Shown piece by piece: positions 9,881 to 20,234 of a stretch of DNA of 64,000 bases. Source of the stretch: Macrocystis pyrifera. Its lineage: Eukaryota > Sar > Phaeophyceae > Laminariales > Laminariaceae. Below the pieces are notes generated by a model. That model did not search any database. It saw only the letters and a list, made by a program, of their open reading frames with translations, and was not told the DNA's origin. Numbering within the stretch: the stretch's first letter is position 1; the number at the start of each line of letters is the position of its first letter. The translations under genes and the position numbers were made by a program. The DNA is taken from assembly GCA_031763025.1 (NCBI GenBank), contig JASSKH010000015.1, positions 11,264,774-11,328,773 of the forward strand. Direction: 5' to 3'.

Positions 9881-10671
9881 CGCGAAGTATACGCAATAGA
9901 AGTCCATACGATAGGGGGAGGCCAAAGTAGAAAGATGACTCATTGTGAACTTCTTACAGCTCGTGGTAGATCGATTCAAAAAATCCACCTCCACATTCGC
10001 ACGTAGTGTCCACTCTCAATGCACGGAAGTTTCGGAGCATGGCCAGAAGGATCGCATACAATATATCAAATTCAATATCTGAAATAATACTAGAGATATC
10101 TCGGCAGACGTCAGTGAGAGAGATGGATGCTAACTTACGCAGAAAGGTTTGTTAAAGGCACATTGAGAAACGCCTGGCGAATGTAAGTAAATAGTGGCGG
10201 CATCGACACAACCCAGTGCACAAATTCAAACGTCTGGCGAAGGTAAGTGAGTTGTTGCAATATCGAAACAATCTAGTGCGTAAGTATATTTGGATATCAA
10301 TCGGTGTACCGTTCTAAACGTTTAGACGCAGCCAAGCGCGCAGATCAATAGAGGAGGAAAAACTAGACATCCTCCGCAGTGTGTAGGCAATGTGGCCACG
10401 TATAGCCACATGCCGAAGGGCTGGCAGAATTCTCTGTAGTCTCAGTTCAAGGCGGGGTCGCATGGTCACTTACAGTGGAATCTGTGTTTGGCCAAAACGG
10501 TAAACGTGTATTTTATGTTCCATGTGCAGACGGAAGCCTTCGAGAAGCACTCCCTAGATCTCAAGAGGCAGGTGAGGCACGAAAAACAAAAACTTTGCAC
10601 AAGGTGAGTACAGGCTCCGAGCGTGATATACAGATGCAGGGCTGGTGGTTGCAGGTCGTGAAGAATGTACG

Positions 10672-10790
10672 GAGATCAAGACCGCCGCTCTTATGCCACC
10701 GTCAAAGGTCAGCACAGTGGGAAGAAGGGGGGCTGCAACATCGGGCCGACGGCGATGGACGGAAGAAGAAGACTGAAAAACGCACCAGTG
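10672..10790 (+). repeat. Single unit of the 120-bp repeat
   Basis: This contains AAGACCGCCGCTCTT and CTGCAACATCGGGCCGACGG, the same order as each unit of the array at 23065-23544. Here only one unit exists, so the tandem expansion happened in the other copy of the old block. Confidence 0.7.
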
Positions 10791-10830
10791 CCGTGAACTC
10801 TATTATTTGATCAAGTGAAACACGACTGTC

Positions 10831-11040
10831 TTGTCGAACCTACCGAACAGATTCACAAGACTTTGTGGGCAGCGACAAGTGTCACGTGTAAAGCCATCGT
10901 CGCGAGCGCGTGGCCGTGGCTTGCTCGAGCGTGGATGTTTCGACGACGGCAAAGAAAAAGCTGCCTTAAAAAAGCCGCGGTCCAGAAAATTAGATATTTT
11001 TTTCAAGTTGAAACAGAAGCTAAACCCTAAAGGCGTTTAA
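10831..11040 (+). CDS. Possible exon of unknown function
   Basis: A 69-codon open frame whose second half (ERGCFDDGK, then a Lys/Arg-rich segment, then KQKLNPKG) is mirrored by the minus-strand frame at 38897-38670 (ERGCFNGGK ... KQKLNPKG). The nucleotide match covers about 10880-11190 against the reverse complement of 38636-38930. Conservation of the peptide despite nucleotide change hints at coding. There is no recognised domain and no complete gene structure, and it could equally be a transposon remnant. Confidence 0.3.
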   Translation: MSNLPNRFTRLCGQRQVSRVKPSSRARGRGLLERGCFDDGKEKAALKKPRSRKLDIFFKLKQKLNPKGV

Positions 11041-11199
11041 AGTTGTATTGTAAGTCGTCTAGGATTTTTACACTTTTTGGTCAGGAATTCTCCAGGGCTA
11101 CTGATGGACATAACCACCGTGCTTCCTCGAGATTCTGGTACATTGTACATGCTATATTATTGTCAGCGACATCGTTATTGGTTTCAACGATTTCCACGT

Positions 11200-12115
11200 G
11201 CGCAGATGGTGTTGCTACTTGCACATGCACTCGTTCTTTCGTACATCTGTGTATATCCACCTTGCCTGGTACACGCATTCGTACGTCCCTCATGTGCGCC
11301 TGACGCCTCGAGTAACTGTATAGCAACCGAACATGTGTCAACACTCCTGAAGCGATGGGACCTCACGAAACAAACCATATTGCGAAACACTTCGGCATCC
11401 CACCGACAAGGGGTCCATCAAGGAGCCTGGTCAGTCATCATATATATTTGTCTGAAGCGTGTCTCCACCTCTTGCAGCCCGGTTCTGTGTCGACTTGCCT
11501 CTCTTTGGACCGTCATTGCCATTTTGCCATGCGTTGATGCGATGAAAATTAAGGTCACCAGGGTTATCACGATGTTATTTCTCGGCATTCGATGTCATGC
11601 GATTTCTTCCTTTTTCTACTATTAATGGCATTCCTCTCTGATTGGGCGGATCACCGGATACTCGGACACGGACTGTAAAAAAACAGGGATGCGTGTTATG
11701 CTCAGCACGTTGTTGCGCTTATCACTTGCGCTCACGTTCGCAAATACACACGCCGTTGTCGTTTTGTCTTTTTTGTTCGAGGAATTTCGAAAATAACATC
11801 TGGTAAGAAAAGTCACAAGATCTATCGGAAACCCCCTACTAGGTATGCTTTTATGTGGTGTACCGTAGGCTCTGACCCATTTAGTGGGCATAGCGATTGA
11901 CATAGTTGGCTGTCGGAGTTATAAGCACAGGCATCATACAAAGGTGGACGTGACACGTGCCATGTGGAGTTCGGGCGAAGGGGTGGCATAGCGAGCGAAA
12001 TGCGCCATAGTTTGTGCAAAACAAGCACAGTTAGGTGAAGAATGTTCTTCAAATTAAACCGATCTTGAAACCCTTCCACGTCCAGGAACCATGCAGTGTT
12101 CTTCGTACGCATATA
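11200..12115 (+). repeat. Old inverted duplication, left arm
   Basis: The reverse complement of 20235-21700 follows the same order. Shared landmarks are CATGTGCGCCTGACGCC/CCTGTGCGCCTAACCTC, TCAAGGAGCCTGGTC, GGTTCTGTGTCGACTTGCCTC, the AACAGGGATGCGTG block, and TTAAACCGATCTTGAAACCC with GCAGTGTT. Gaps of tens to hundreds of bases separate the matches. No gene is evident. 12116-13394 shows nothing recognisable. Confidence 0.6.
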
Positions 12116-13394
12116 CTGATTCTTTGTCCTCTCTGAAATAATTATACTACTCTGGTAGTTCTGTATGTACAATACATATATAAAGTGGGCCTTCGCCGCG
12201 GCGGGGTGACGCACGCCTGGGGCTCTGCGCATGCCCGTAATGGCTGAGGGCGTATCGGTGTGCAACTCGAGGCTGTTAGTGCGATATTACTGCCAAGAGG
12301 CGAATTTAAAAATATATGTTTTGAGTGAAGGGAAAGAAAAGCGCTGCAATCAAAGGAAGAACAAGCATTACCATCCGCCATTCGGCACAACAACGCACTA
12401 CATGCTCATACACCAGCAAAAACAGTACTATAAGACTATTAATACGAGCTGGGCCAGCCAAAGGGTGCTGCCAAAGCGGTAGATAGACCACGCCCCGCTC
12501 AATACTACATGCGTACGTATTTGGATGCGATTTTTTTACACGGTCTTGACCATGCACCAACCTACCAATTGAAAGCTAGCCCTTTCTTTTTGCCGAGAGA
12601 TATGACCAATACAAACATCCGGGAAAATACAATAGCGTCCGTAACTCTCTGAAGAGAAAAAGGGGTCTCGCTTTCCGTTCGTCTGTATGTACCGTGCAAA
12701 TACGAGGTGAACTTTCAGCTCGTAACTCGCCAAATTGGGGGGGGCGTCGCCGAAACACCAACATCTATCGTAATTACTTGTTTTATGTATGGAAATATCG
12801 CGTTTCGGCAATATCTAAAGTCTCTTGATGAATGGCGAATTGGGCAATGAAAGTAATATCGGTCTTCTCGTCGGGTCTTGAGCTAAGTCTCCACGAAACT
12901 TCGCTTTGACGGGGAACAACGAATTTTGTACGAATTTCGTGTTGAAAAGTTGATGCTTTGGGGTTTCGCCGATATCTCGTCGAGATCGAGTCCAATATCA
13001 AACCTGTCATATTTGTTACCTGGCATATACGTTCTTTTTCGGCACATTGTTAAGATTAAAGTCGCGACAGTTTGTATGCTTTGACAGGTTTGCCTGTTGA
13101 GCAGGTATTCGTTGGGACTCACGTGTGATGTTTGCTTAGAGATAGAAGAAGAGCAGCTTGTTCCTTTCGTGCATGGTGGAGACTGAGAGCAAGGCTCGTG
13201 CCTCGCTAGGAAAACCCATGGTCTCCATCTAAAATACGCCTCCCAAGAACCGCAAATACGATCCCAGTACCAGAACCCAGGTAATTACCGGTCTTTCACC
13301 CTTATTCAAAGCTGTACCATAACACTAGCCCACTCTGATGTGCCGTGATGCAGAATTACGGGAAAGACAAGGAAAACCCGATTCAACGACCTTG
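12116..13394. other. Stretch without recognisable genes
   Basis: The open frames here are short, overlap on both strands and show no motifs. I see no repeat shared with the rest of the window. Confidence 0.4.
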
Positions 13395-13944
13395 TGTTAC
13401 AGCGGGTGGCGCCAGGGAAGGAGGTTCATAGCGCTGTGACTGTCGTTACCAGCGCTATGGGGAGGATCATACGGCGCGAGACCACTGTCCTGATAAGGGT
13501 CACGCGCCGGGTCTATTCGATAGGCAGAGGGCAAGCTTTGGTTAGCATCCTCTGGGCGGATCTTATAGGGGCAGCGAGGACCCCCGGTGTGGGAACGCCT
13601 TTTGTACCAGTAACGAGGTTCCGGGACCACCCGGTGTTTACAAAACACCACCAAGGGAAGAAAGAAAATCAATGCCAAGTGATCTGTGATACCTGTCCTA
13701 TCGACCCCCAGCCCCTTGGGCCCTGCCTTGCCCGTCGTGCCCGTCGTCGTGTCTGTGGTGCTTCATTGGGTGTTCACGCTGACTGCTTGCATTTACCGCA
13801 TTGCATCGATCCACGTTCTGCGTGACCCGAATATTACTGCTTGAAGGCACTTCCTCGAACTCCCAAACAACAGGTGAGCTGGCCTCAGAGATCTAACGAG
13901 CGCAGGTCCTTTTTACGGTCTGAGAGCTGTACCCTGCTGTAACA
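13395..13944 (+). mobile_element. Solo-LTR-like element
   Basis: The segment begins TGTTACAGC and ends GCTGTAACA, perfect 9-bp inverted ends of the TG...CA type usual for LTRs, and is 550 bp long. A second insertion at 23689-24233 (545 bp), duplicated at 53466-54009, has the same ends and about 90% similar sequence; the flanks are unrelated. No matching 5-bp target duplication is visible and no primer-binding site follows, so it may be a recombined or old solo LTR. Strand is arbitrary. Confidence 0.6.
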
Positions 13945-15781
13945 TGATGAACCCAGGCTGATCGAAGTGCATTGCAGGAGATCTTAGTGTTCGCAAAACA
14001 TGTGCAAGAGATCGGAGCGTTTGCAAACTTGTGAAATAATGTCATCGTGTTATTTGTATTATCCCACGTTTGATCTTGCATAATACTTCATTGTATACCA
14101 GTTTCTTGGTATATTCATACATCCACATGTTTTCGTTGTTGCCTGCCTTGTATGATGGTGATACGTGCAATATGCTTTTATATATTCATGCTGCCAATGG
14201 TGCTCTGCTTGTTTGTTTCGTGAGGCTTTCAAGATACTTATCTGGTCAATGCATGCAGGCATACTCGTTGCTCGTGCTCCATTTGCCTGTTGCTCATGCT
14301 CGTCTGTTCGCTCGTGTTCATGATCGCACACTCATCATGTTCGTTAATAAATGACTGCATGCGATTGACCACATATTGTCTTCAAATCCGAATGCAACCG
14401 ACAGGTATCGATACAAGCCAAAGGTGCCGTACGTACTAATGCACGCATGCTCTCGTGTACCGTTTGCCTTGTTAGATGATACCGGAAACTAACAATGTTG
14501 AGGCTTGCGCCGTTTGGGCCCCTATAGAACAATGAACCCCTGGACAACACTGCATTGTCGGCTGGCAAACATAGAACTTTCAAGAAAACCACGTATATTT
14601 TGGTGACTAGTATTCTTGCCGAGATGCTTGTAGACTACATCAGTAGTAATAGACCAATCGTCGTATTATGCACACCAAATGGAAAGTCCGATGCACGTTT
14701 GACCCTCTTCGATGTCTCCGGTCGTACCATTTTCTGTGTTGTATACCAACCGAGCGTTGCGCTCGAGTATCAGGTACAACACCTGAAGGACTGAAAAGCC
14801 AAGTACAAGAGGAAAGGACAAGAAAAACTGGAGCAGATGAAGATCGGCTACGCAAGCCCTCGGGGGGCACGGGTCACACGGGGTGAGATAGTTTCAGCTG
14901 GACGATGATGAGCTCGCACACAACGGAGGAAGGTGTGGCTTGCTGTGTCCGGAGGGTTCGGGCTAGATATATCGATGCAGCCCAACCTGATTAGCCCCTG
15001 GCCAACAGGTATGTAGCGGTGTGAAACACAACCGTGGTGATCCTTCTCTTTTTCTGATGTCGTGTCCACGGTCGAAAATGCTATATTATTCTGGCTGTAC
15101 GTTATTCCTCGAGCGCAAAACAAAATGGGGGCGGGTAGGCTGTGTCGCCCTGATTCAAGTCACACACCAAAGCTAGAAAACTCGCGCAGCGTATGCCGTA
15201 ATACGCTGGACCACCGATGTAAGACCAGGGACATGGACCCAATGAGATACCGGTAGCAAGCATGACATTGCGCATACCCTGTGTTCGGAAAGGCATGGAA
15301 TCTGAGTATTATACTGTAGTAAATTGATTGATGTGCTGTATTCATTTAGACTACCATGGAAAGTATTGCTGTTGACTGTCAATATATGTACGACTCTAAA
15401 AGTCAGCCCAACCTGATCGACTCTGTCAGTATTTTCGTTGTTACATAGTATTGGTGTTGTTGAAGAATGTCTCGCTGCTGGTATCGAAAAAACAGTAGTA
15501 GGGAGTACTTTGGAATCTCGTTGCGGGATGAGCGCCTCCAGTAGATGGTGCTAAGTGTGAAGCTGGACGTAGTTACTGATGAGCCTACCATGCCACCAAC
15601 ACTTGTCTACCGCCGCCCGGAGCAAAGGCGCCTCAACTCGGAATTACACAGAAGAGCCGTATCTCCGTCTCTACACTACGCTATCAGTAGTTTAGACACT
15701 ACGCACGATGCTTAAAAATATGAAAATAATAGTGCTGACGACCTGCACTGCCGTACACTAATGATATCAATATTAGTCTTA
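13945..15781. other. Stretch without recognisable genes
   Basis: No ORF with motifs, no clear repeat and no element ends are visible. Frames of 60-95 codons occur on both strands and look random. Confidence 0.4.
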
Positions 15782-15886
15782 TTACCGGGGTCCATAGTTA
15801 ATGGGACCAAATTTTGTCAGTAAAAATGGGTAAATATATAGGTTTTTATTTATACCATAGGTCCTGTTAACTATGGACCCCCGTAA
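15782..15886 (-). mobile_element. Fold-back MITE family 1, inverted
   Basis: A 105-bp copy starting TTACCGGGGTCCATAGTTAA and ending CTATGGACCCCCGTAA. TA flanks both ends (15780-15781 and 15887-15888). The core is in the inverted orientation relative to the copy at 298. Confidence 0.85.
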
Positions 15887-16029
15887 TAGTGCATGTAATT
15901 TGGAAAAAAATACAGGAGCCATACTGCTGCTGCACGCTGTACCTGCAGTTTTCATTTATTTATTTCCCGAACAAGGTTGATTTATCGATATACGGGGTTG
16001 GTGAATACTAAACCACAAGCGTACAGGGG

Positions 16030-16436
16030 GGGTGGCTCGCAGTATGCTTTTTACACATACGTACACAATATACCCATAATACTAAAACTGTACGGCAAGA
16101 TCCCGAAGGACCCTTTGGCTCGCAGTATGCTTTTTGCACATACGTACATAAAGGACGGTGGCTCGCAGTATGCTTTTTACACATACGTAGATAAAGGACT
16201 TATACAATATACCCATGATACTAAAACTGTACGGCAAGATCCCGAGGGACCCTTCGGCTCGCAGTATGCTTTTTACACATACGTATACAATATACCCATG
16301 ATACTAAAACTGTACGGCAAGATCCCGAGGGACCCTTTGGCTCGCAGTATGCTTTTTGCACATACGTACATAGAGGACGTATACAATATATCCATGATAC
16401 TAAAACTGTACGGCAAGATCCCGAGGGACCCTTGAG
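16030..16436 (+). repeat. Minisatellite with composite units
   Basis: Five units begin GGCTCGCAGTATGCTTTTT(A/G)CACATACGTA. Most continue with AATATACCCAT(A/G)ATACTAAAACTGTACGG and end GATCCCGA(A/G)GGACCCTT; one short unit lacks the second half. Unit lengths are therefore uneven, from about 55 to 105 bp. An open plus frame of 152 codons runs across it because of the repeated text. A lone diverged unit remnant (CGTACGGCAAGATCTCCCTC) sits at about 16756. Confidence 0.85.
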
Positions 16437-17404
16437 CCTATCTCTCTTTTCCTATCTTGACGAGTTATCATGTTGACTCGTTGAAACAGCACCTGCACAG
16501 CAGTATCTGCTGGATGCACCACACAACACCCGTATGTATGTATCTAGGGTGAAGAATCAGCACGGACAATTTTGCTGGATGCCGACGAGTAGAAGAACGG
16601 TTTAATGTGAAGAACACACACATACACCATATTCACACGTGGCATACTTGATGAAGCTGGATGAACAGTAAAGCTGGGTAGAAAAGACGTTGGTCTAAAA
16701 AACTCAAGACAACAAGCAACCTGGAGGATGTATATACATATTTGGGTAATACTATTGGTCGTACGGCAAGATCTCCCTCGATCCTTGGGCCTTACGATAG
16801 TTGCCCCTTACTGCCGCAGGCAAAGTATCAACACCGCTGCCTCCCGGCATGATGTACTGCAGTGAAGCCGGTCAGCTGTCCAGTATAGCAACCAGGTTTT
16901 TATTTGGCTGAAAGCACCGCATGAAAGCTACGTTGAAACTGAGAACTATACAACAACTCACATGTTCACAACATAGCTGGTGTTGTGGTCTTCTCGTACC
17001 CGGTACGTTGGCATTTCACTTGTTCCACCCGTTACTGCTTGTATTCTCGTACCCGGTACGTTGGCAATTCACTTGCTTTACCCGGTATTCACCGGTACAC
17101 TGGCATTTTCCTTGCTTTCTTGCTTTACTCACTGCTTTGTCAGCAAATGATAATAAATCAGAACGGTCATTGGGTTGTACTGATGTAGTTGGGTATAAAG
17201 AACGGTATGGCACAAATGGGGAGTTACATACTCCTACGACTCATATCCGTGGGGTCTCCATACATGTTACATCCAGTAGTATTTTAGAAGGGTTTCTACA
17301 TCCGTACGATGGCACATTATTTATGCTGACTGCGAAGTATGTTATCTTGAATAATATTCTACCAGGTACTATATACAGTATCTTGAGCATAATGCTGGTT
17401 TGCG
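16437..17404. other. Mostly unassigned, with two small repeats
   Basis: The family R repeat occurs in reverse orientation at 16547-16625. At 16993-17120, the phrase TCTCGTACCCGGTACGTTGGC followed by ATTTCACTTG or AATTCACTTG is repeated with a spacing of about 54 bp, and a third, weaker version follows. No gene is supported. Confidence 0.45.
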
Positions 17405-17845
17405 TCATGCGAAGATGGCAGCAGCTGGCCTCCCATGGCCCCGCCGACCCACGGGGCCAACAGGTCGCCGGCGATAGCGCCCAGGGGGTTGGGCCACCTG
17501 CTGTAGTGGTTGAATTTCATGTGGCTGCTGCTGCTGCTGTTGCTCCTGCTGCTGCGGGTGAGCCTGGCTGTTTTCTAGGCATGTCAACCGAGCCGCGATG
17601 GCGTGGTTGCTCGCCAACAACTGTTGTAGCACCGCCATCATGGCGGGATCGGCTACTGCTGCGGGGAGGCCCGGGCCAATGCCCGCGGCTCCGTCTTGGC
17701 CGATGCCTCCAGCAAGTGCTCCGGGCCCAGGCAGGCCAGCTCCTTCCCCTTGCCCAACACCCACGTGGAGCGGTGCGTCCGCGTCTCCCACCACATCAAG
17801 CGGGTGGTCCTCATCTCCTGCTGGAAGGGAGGGCTGGTCTGCCAT
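17405..17845 (-). CDS. Gag-like N-terminal fragment
   Basis: A 146-codon minus-strand frame starting MADQPSLPAGDE. It has an acidic, Gly/Pro/Ala-rich N-terminus, then a short helical segment (MMAVLQQLLASNHAIAARL), then a Gln-rich stretch and a basic end. This resembles the start of a retroelement structural ORF followed by sequence loss. About 70 nt upstream on the same strand, CTTGGTATTAGA (17926-17915) resembles an initiator-Met tRNA primer-binding site, but no LTR edge could be placed. The low-complexity composition makes chance an alternative. Confidence 0.35.
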   Translation of the reverse strand: MADQPSLPAGDEDHPLDVVGDADAPLHVGVGQGEGAGLPGPGALAGGIGQDGAAGIGPGLPAAVADPAMMAVLQQLLASNHAIAARLTCLENSQAHPQQQEQQQQQQPHEIQPLQQVAQPPGRYRRRPVGPVGRRGHGRPAAAIFA

Positions 17846-17949
17846 GACGGAGAAGAAAGTCGATCAATTGTCTGGGCCCACTACTGCTACGAATTCTCGT
17901 TGCCGCAGCGGCCGTCTAATACCAAGCAGCTCTGGTGGCTAGACGCTTT

Positions 17950-18526
17950 CAACTGACGTCTGATCTCGCCTCGTCTCACGATTTTGCCCAACTTCTTCGA
18001 ATTCCAAAACGCCTCCACAAACTCCACCTCCCTACGGGAAGTTACATATCTTGAATAATATATTCTATTGTATACAGTAGTATTATCTTCAGCATAAAGA
18101 GCGGTATCACACACCCTCAGTTTACTCTTGGCAGATACCCCGTATAATTCTGTCCACTTCGTACGGCGAGGAAGTGAGCAATGAGATAATTACATAAAAA
18201 TAATGTCCGCACAGAAACACAAAATTAGATTTATCCGGGTTCGACGTTCAATATTCTTCATATACTTACACCGGATCTGGGTCGTGCCCTGAAAGGGTTT
18301 CATTGGTTTTGACCACGGGTGACCTATTCCATTTTTTTTTTTTATTATTATTTGCCTTCTGACAATGTGCAGGGCGTTATTCATTCAAGATGAAAAAACT
18401 AACATAATTCGTCGAACACCCCCAATTTTATCCAACCTTTTCTCCTTCCTTGCGTATACTCAATTGACTACGCACTACCTTTTACCGATATATTTTCACT
18501 GACTATGTATCTATACGCCCTGCGTC
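17950..18526. other. Unassigned stretch
   Basis: A minus-strand frame at about 17887-18114 contains REVEFVEAFWNSKKLGKI, which looks protein-like but has no recognised family. A T run lies at 18331-18342. Nothing else is supported. Confidence 0.3.
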
Positions 18527-19807
18527 CTACTCCGTATCTACATTCCATCCCCACGCCATTGGAAGTAGTCCTCCCTCCTCCTCTCTTCTCCCCCTGGCGG
18601 CCTGTCGGTCTCGAAGGGCGAGCTTATATCGGTGCACCCGGCGCGAGATCGCGACCTGGGTGGTCACCGATATGATCTGGAAAAGATGCTCCTTACAAAC
18701 CCCTTTTCTTGCTAGAGATCCCCCGTCCGTTCCTCCGATGATGCTCGTTGCCAGCTGGTCAATGAAATCGCTGCCTTCCTTCCCGAGGCGTCCAAAGCTT
18801 TCCACCGCGAGGGTGACAAGTTTATGGCTGCGCTCGTCGAAGGACACTTGTCCTGCACGAGCGTAGTGGTTGCGCTTTCGCGCCTCGGAAGTGGAGGCAG
18901 CTGATCCGTCTCGATCAGCGCTGCCAGCCCGCATGTGGACTCTCGCTTGGGGGTCTGCGTGCGTGATGTCGAGGAGTATCGCCTTGTTACGGTACTCTGA
19001 CGACGTAGCGTCTCGGAGGCCTCCCCTCTCGATCACTATATCCATGCGGAGGTTTCTGTCGGCGTTGAAGGGCGCTCCGCTTTCCGTTTGATGGCGGATG
19101 GACAACCGCTTGAAGGTGCGGGACAGCGCGTGGACTAGCGGCTGATGCTGGTTTACCTGCGCGCCTGCTCGGTGGCATGTGCGCGCGTGACGCGTGGTGA
19201 CATCCGTCGCTTCGCAGCAGGGGCACCTCGTCGCTATGGGCTCCTCCATTCCCAGAAAGCGCCGTCCCATAGACACGAACTCCGAAGCCGGTATGATTCG
19301 TGCCGTGTCCACAGGCCTTGCCCTCAAACAGGCGACAGCGCCTGGTCCCGATAGGCTCCGTTGCCGAGCCTTGGCAAGATCTCTGGTTTCGATTCCCCCG
19401 AACACGTCGTTCCGACTCGACGGGCCTGCTGCCTCGGGGAGCTGGTCCAGAGACGCAACGTACCGTTGGTACCGTACCCGGTTTACCTGCTGCCCCAGCT
19501 TGTGCTGCGCTTTGTGGGAGCTGATCGTTTGGGCTTCATGTGCCGGCAATGCCTCCATATCAGACTGCTCTGAGACTCCTCCCTCGTTCGCGCGAAACGC
19601 CCTGTTCCGCCACCTTTCCGGGACCACGTTCGCCATTGCCTCCTCCGATACCCCATGGATGTCACGGAGGTCCCTGACGCTACTCCATATGCGGCGAACG
19701 AGGTCCGAATTGGGCAACTCCCTTCGGACTTTTCCCCCCAATGGGCCGGAGAGGTCAGCAAGGACCTCTGGCACCGTCGCCACCAAGCTCCCAATGGACG
19801 CTGACAT
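18527..19807 (-). CDS. Non-LTR-retrotransposon-type protein, C-terminal part
   Basis: A 426-codon frame. In the middle is a cysteine/histidine cluster, CPCCEATDVTTRHARTCHRAG, of CCHC type. After it come GAPFNADRNLRMDIVI and KAILLDITHADP, with acidic residues spaced as in a PD-(D/E)XK or restriction-like nuclease core. The C-terminal part (SFDERSHKLVTLAVESFG, VTTQVAISRRVHRYKLALRDRQ) is helical and basic. In early-branching LINEs a zinc knuckle followed by a restriction-like endonuclease lies after the reverse transcriptase. No RT motifs occur upstream, so this is a truncated or separated piece. It has no internal stop over 1.28 kb, which suggests recent activity or constraint. The start is the first Met and may not be natural. 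Confidence 0.6.
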   Translation of the reverse strand: MSASIGSLVATVPEVLADLSGPLGGKVRRELPNSDLVRRIWSSVRDLRDIHGVSEEAMANVVPERWRNRAFRANEGGVSEQSDMEALPAHEAQTISSHKAQHKLGQQVNRVRYQRYVASLDQLPEAAGPSSRNDVFGGIETRDLAKARQRSLSGPGAVACLRARPVDTARIIPASEFVSMGRRFLGMEEPIATRCPCCEATDVTTRHARTCHRAGAQVNQHQPLVHALSRTFKRLSIRHQTESGAPFNADRNLRMDIVIERGGLRDATSSEYRNKAILLDITHADPQARVHMRAGSADRDGSAASTSEARKRNHYARAGQVSFDERSHKLVTLAVESFGRLGKEGSDFIDQLATSIIGGTDGGSLARKGVCKEHLFQIISVTTQVAISRRVHRYKLALRDRQAARGRREEEGGLLPMAWGWNVDTE

Positions 19808-20234
19808 TCTCCTTGATTCAGCCGATGACAGTCCAAACCTCCATTCATCTAAAGGCCCGCGTGGTCTAGTATATCGCTTCTGTTTTTAGCGTTGAACCAT
19901 GGTGCTCGAATCTCAAGATGGATGAAGCGGGGATTAATGCAATATATACAATAAAAAGGTGTGGAATCAACTGCTGAGATCGCCTAACGAGTGTAGGCGC
20001 AACGAAGGACTGAAGTATTTCCGCAATAAAAACCCAAGGCACAGACCACATCGGGGAGGGGAATAAAGAGCTTGCTGTGTGACACCGGATGTCTATACGT
20101 AGGAGGGATAGAGAAAAAAGGGCGAAGATAACAAATGGGATGGAAATCAACGATATACGAGTGTCTGTATCGTACATATATAAATAACTACGTACGAAAA
20201 ACGAAGATAAGGTACCTGGTATGAAAAATCAGCA
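19808..20234. other. Unassigned stretch upstream of the minus-strand ORF
   Basis: This is where a reverse transcriptase would be expected if the neighbouring ORF were a full element. I see no RT motif on the minus strand; the frames are short. Confidence 0.4.

Larger units (their letters stand above)
8665..10800 (+). repeat. Old dispersed block, direct copy of 21751-23180
   Basis: Colinear similarity starts at GGCGAGCTTTGGCATGATC (8674) against GACGAGCTTTGGCATGATC (21764). It continues through the GATTGGAAT...GGGTGTTTGTC block, the AACG(C/T)CTGGC block and the GGCCAAAA...GCAGACG block, and ends in one unit of the 120-bp repeat (about 10672-10790). The family X copy at 9080-9880 is nested inside or overlaps it. 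Identity is patchy, which indicates an old event. Confidence 0.65.

Noticed and set aside
16030..16436. CRISPR array
   Set aside because: Repeats are long, uneven and contiguous without unique spacers of constant size, in a eukaryotic context. It is a minisatellite.
17405..17847. 308-codon plus-strand ORF
   Set aside because: The overlapping minus frame has a more protein-like N-terminus. The plus frame is a mixture of low-complexity text in its 3' half and random sequence in its 5' half.
19194..19889. 231-codon plus-strand ORF
   Set aside because: It is antisense to the zinc-knuckle/endonuclease ORF and has no motif of its own.
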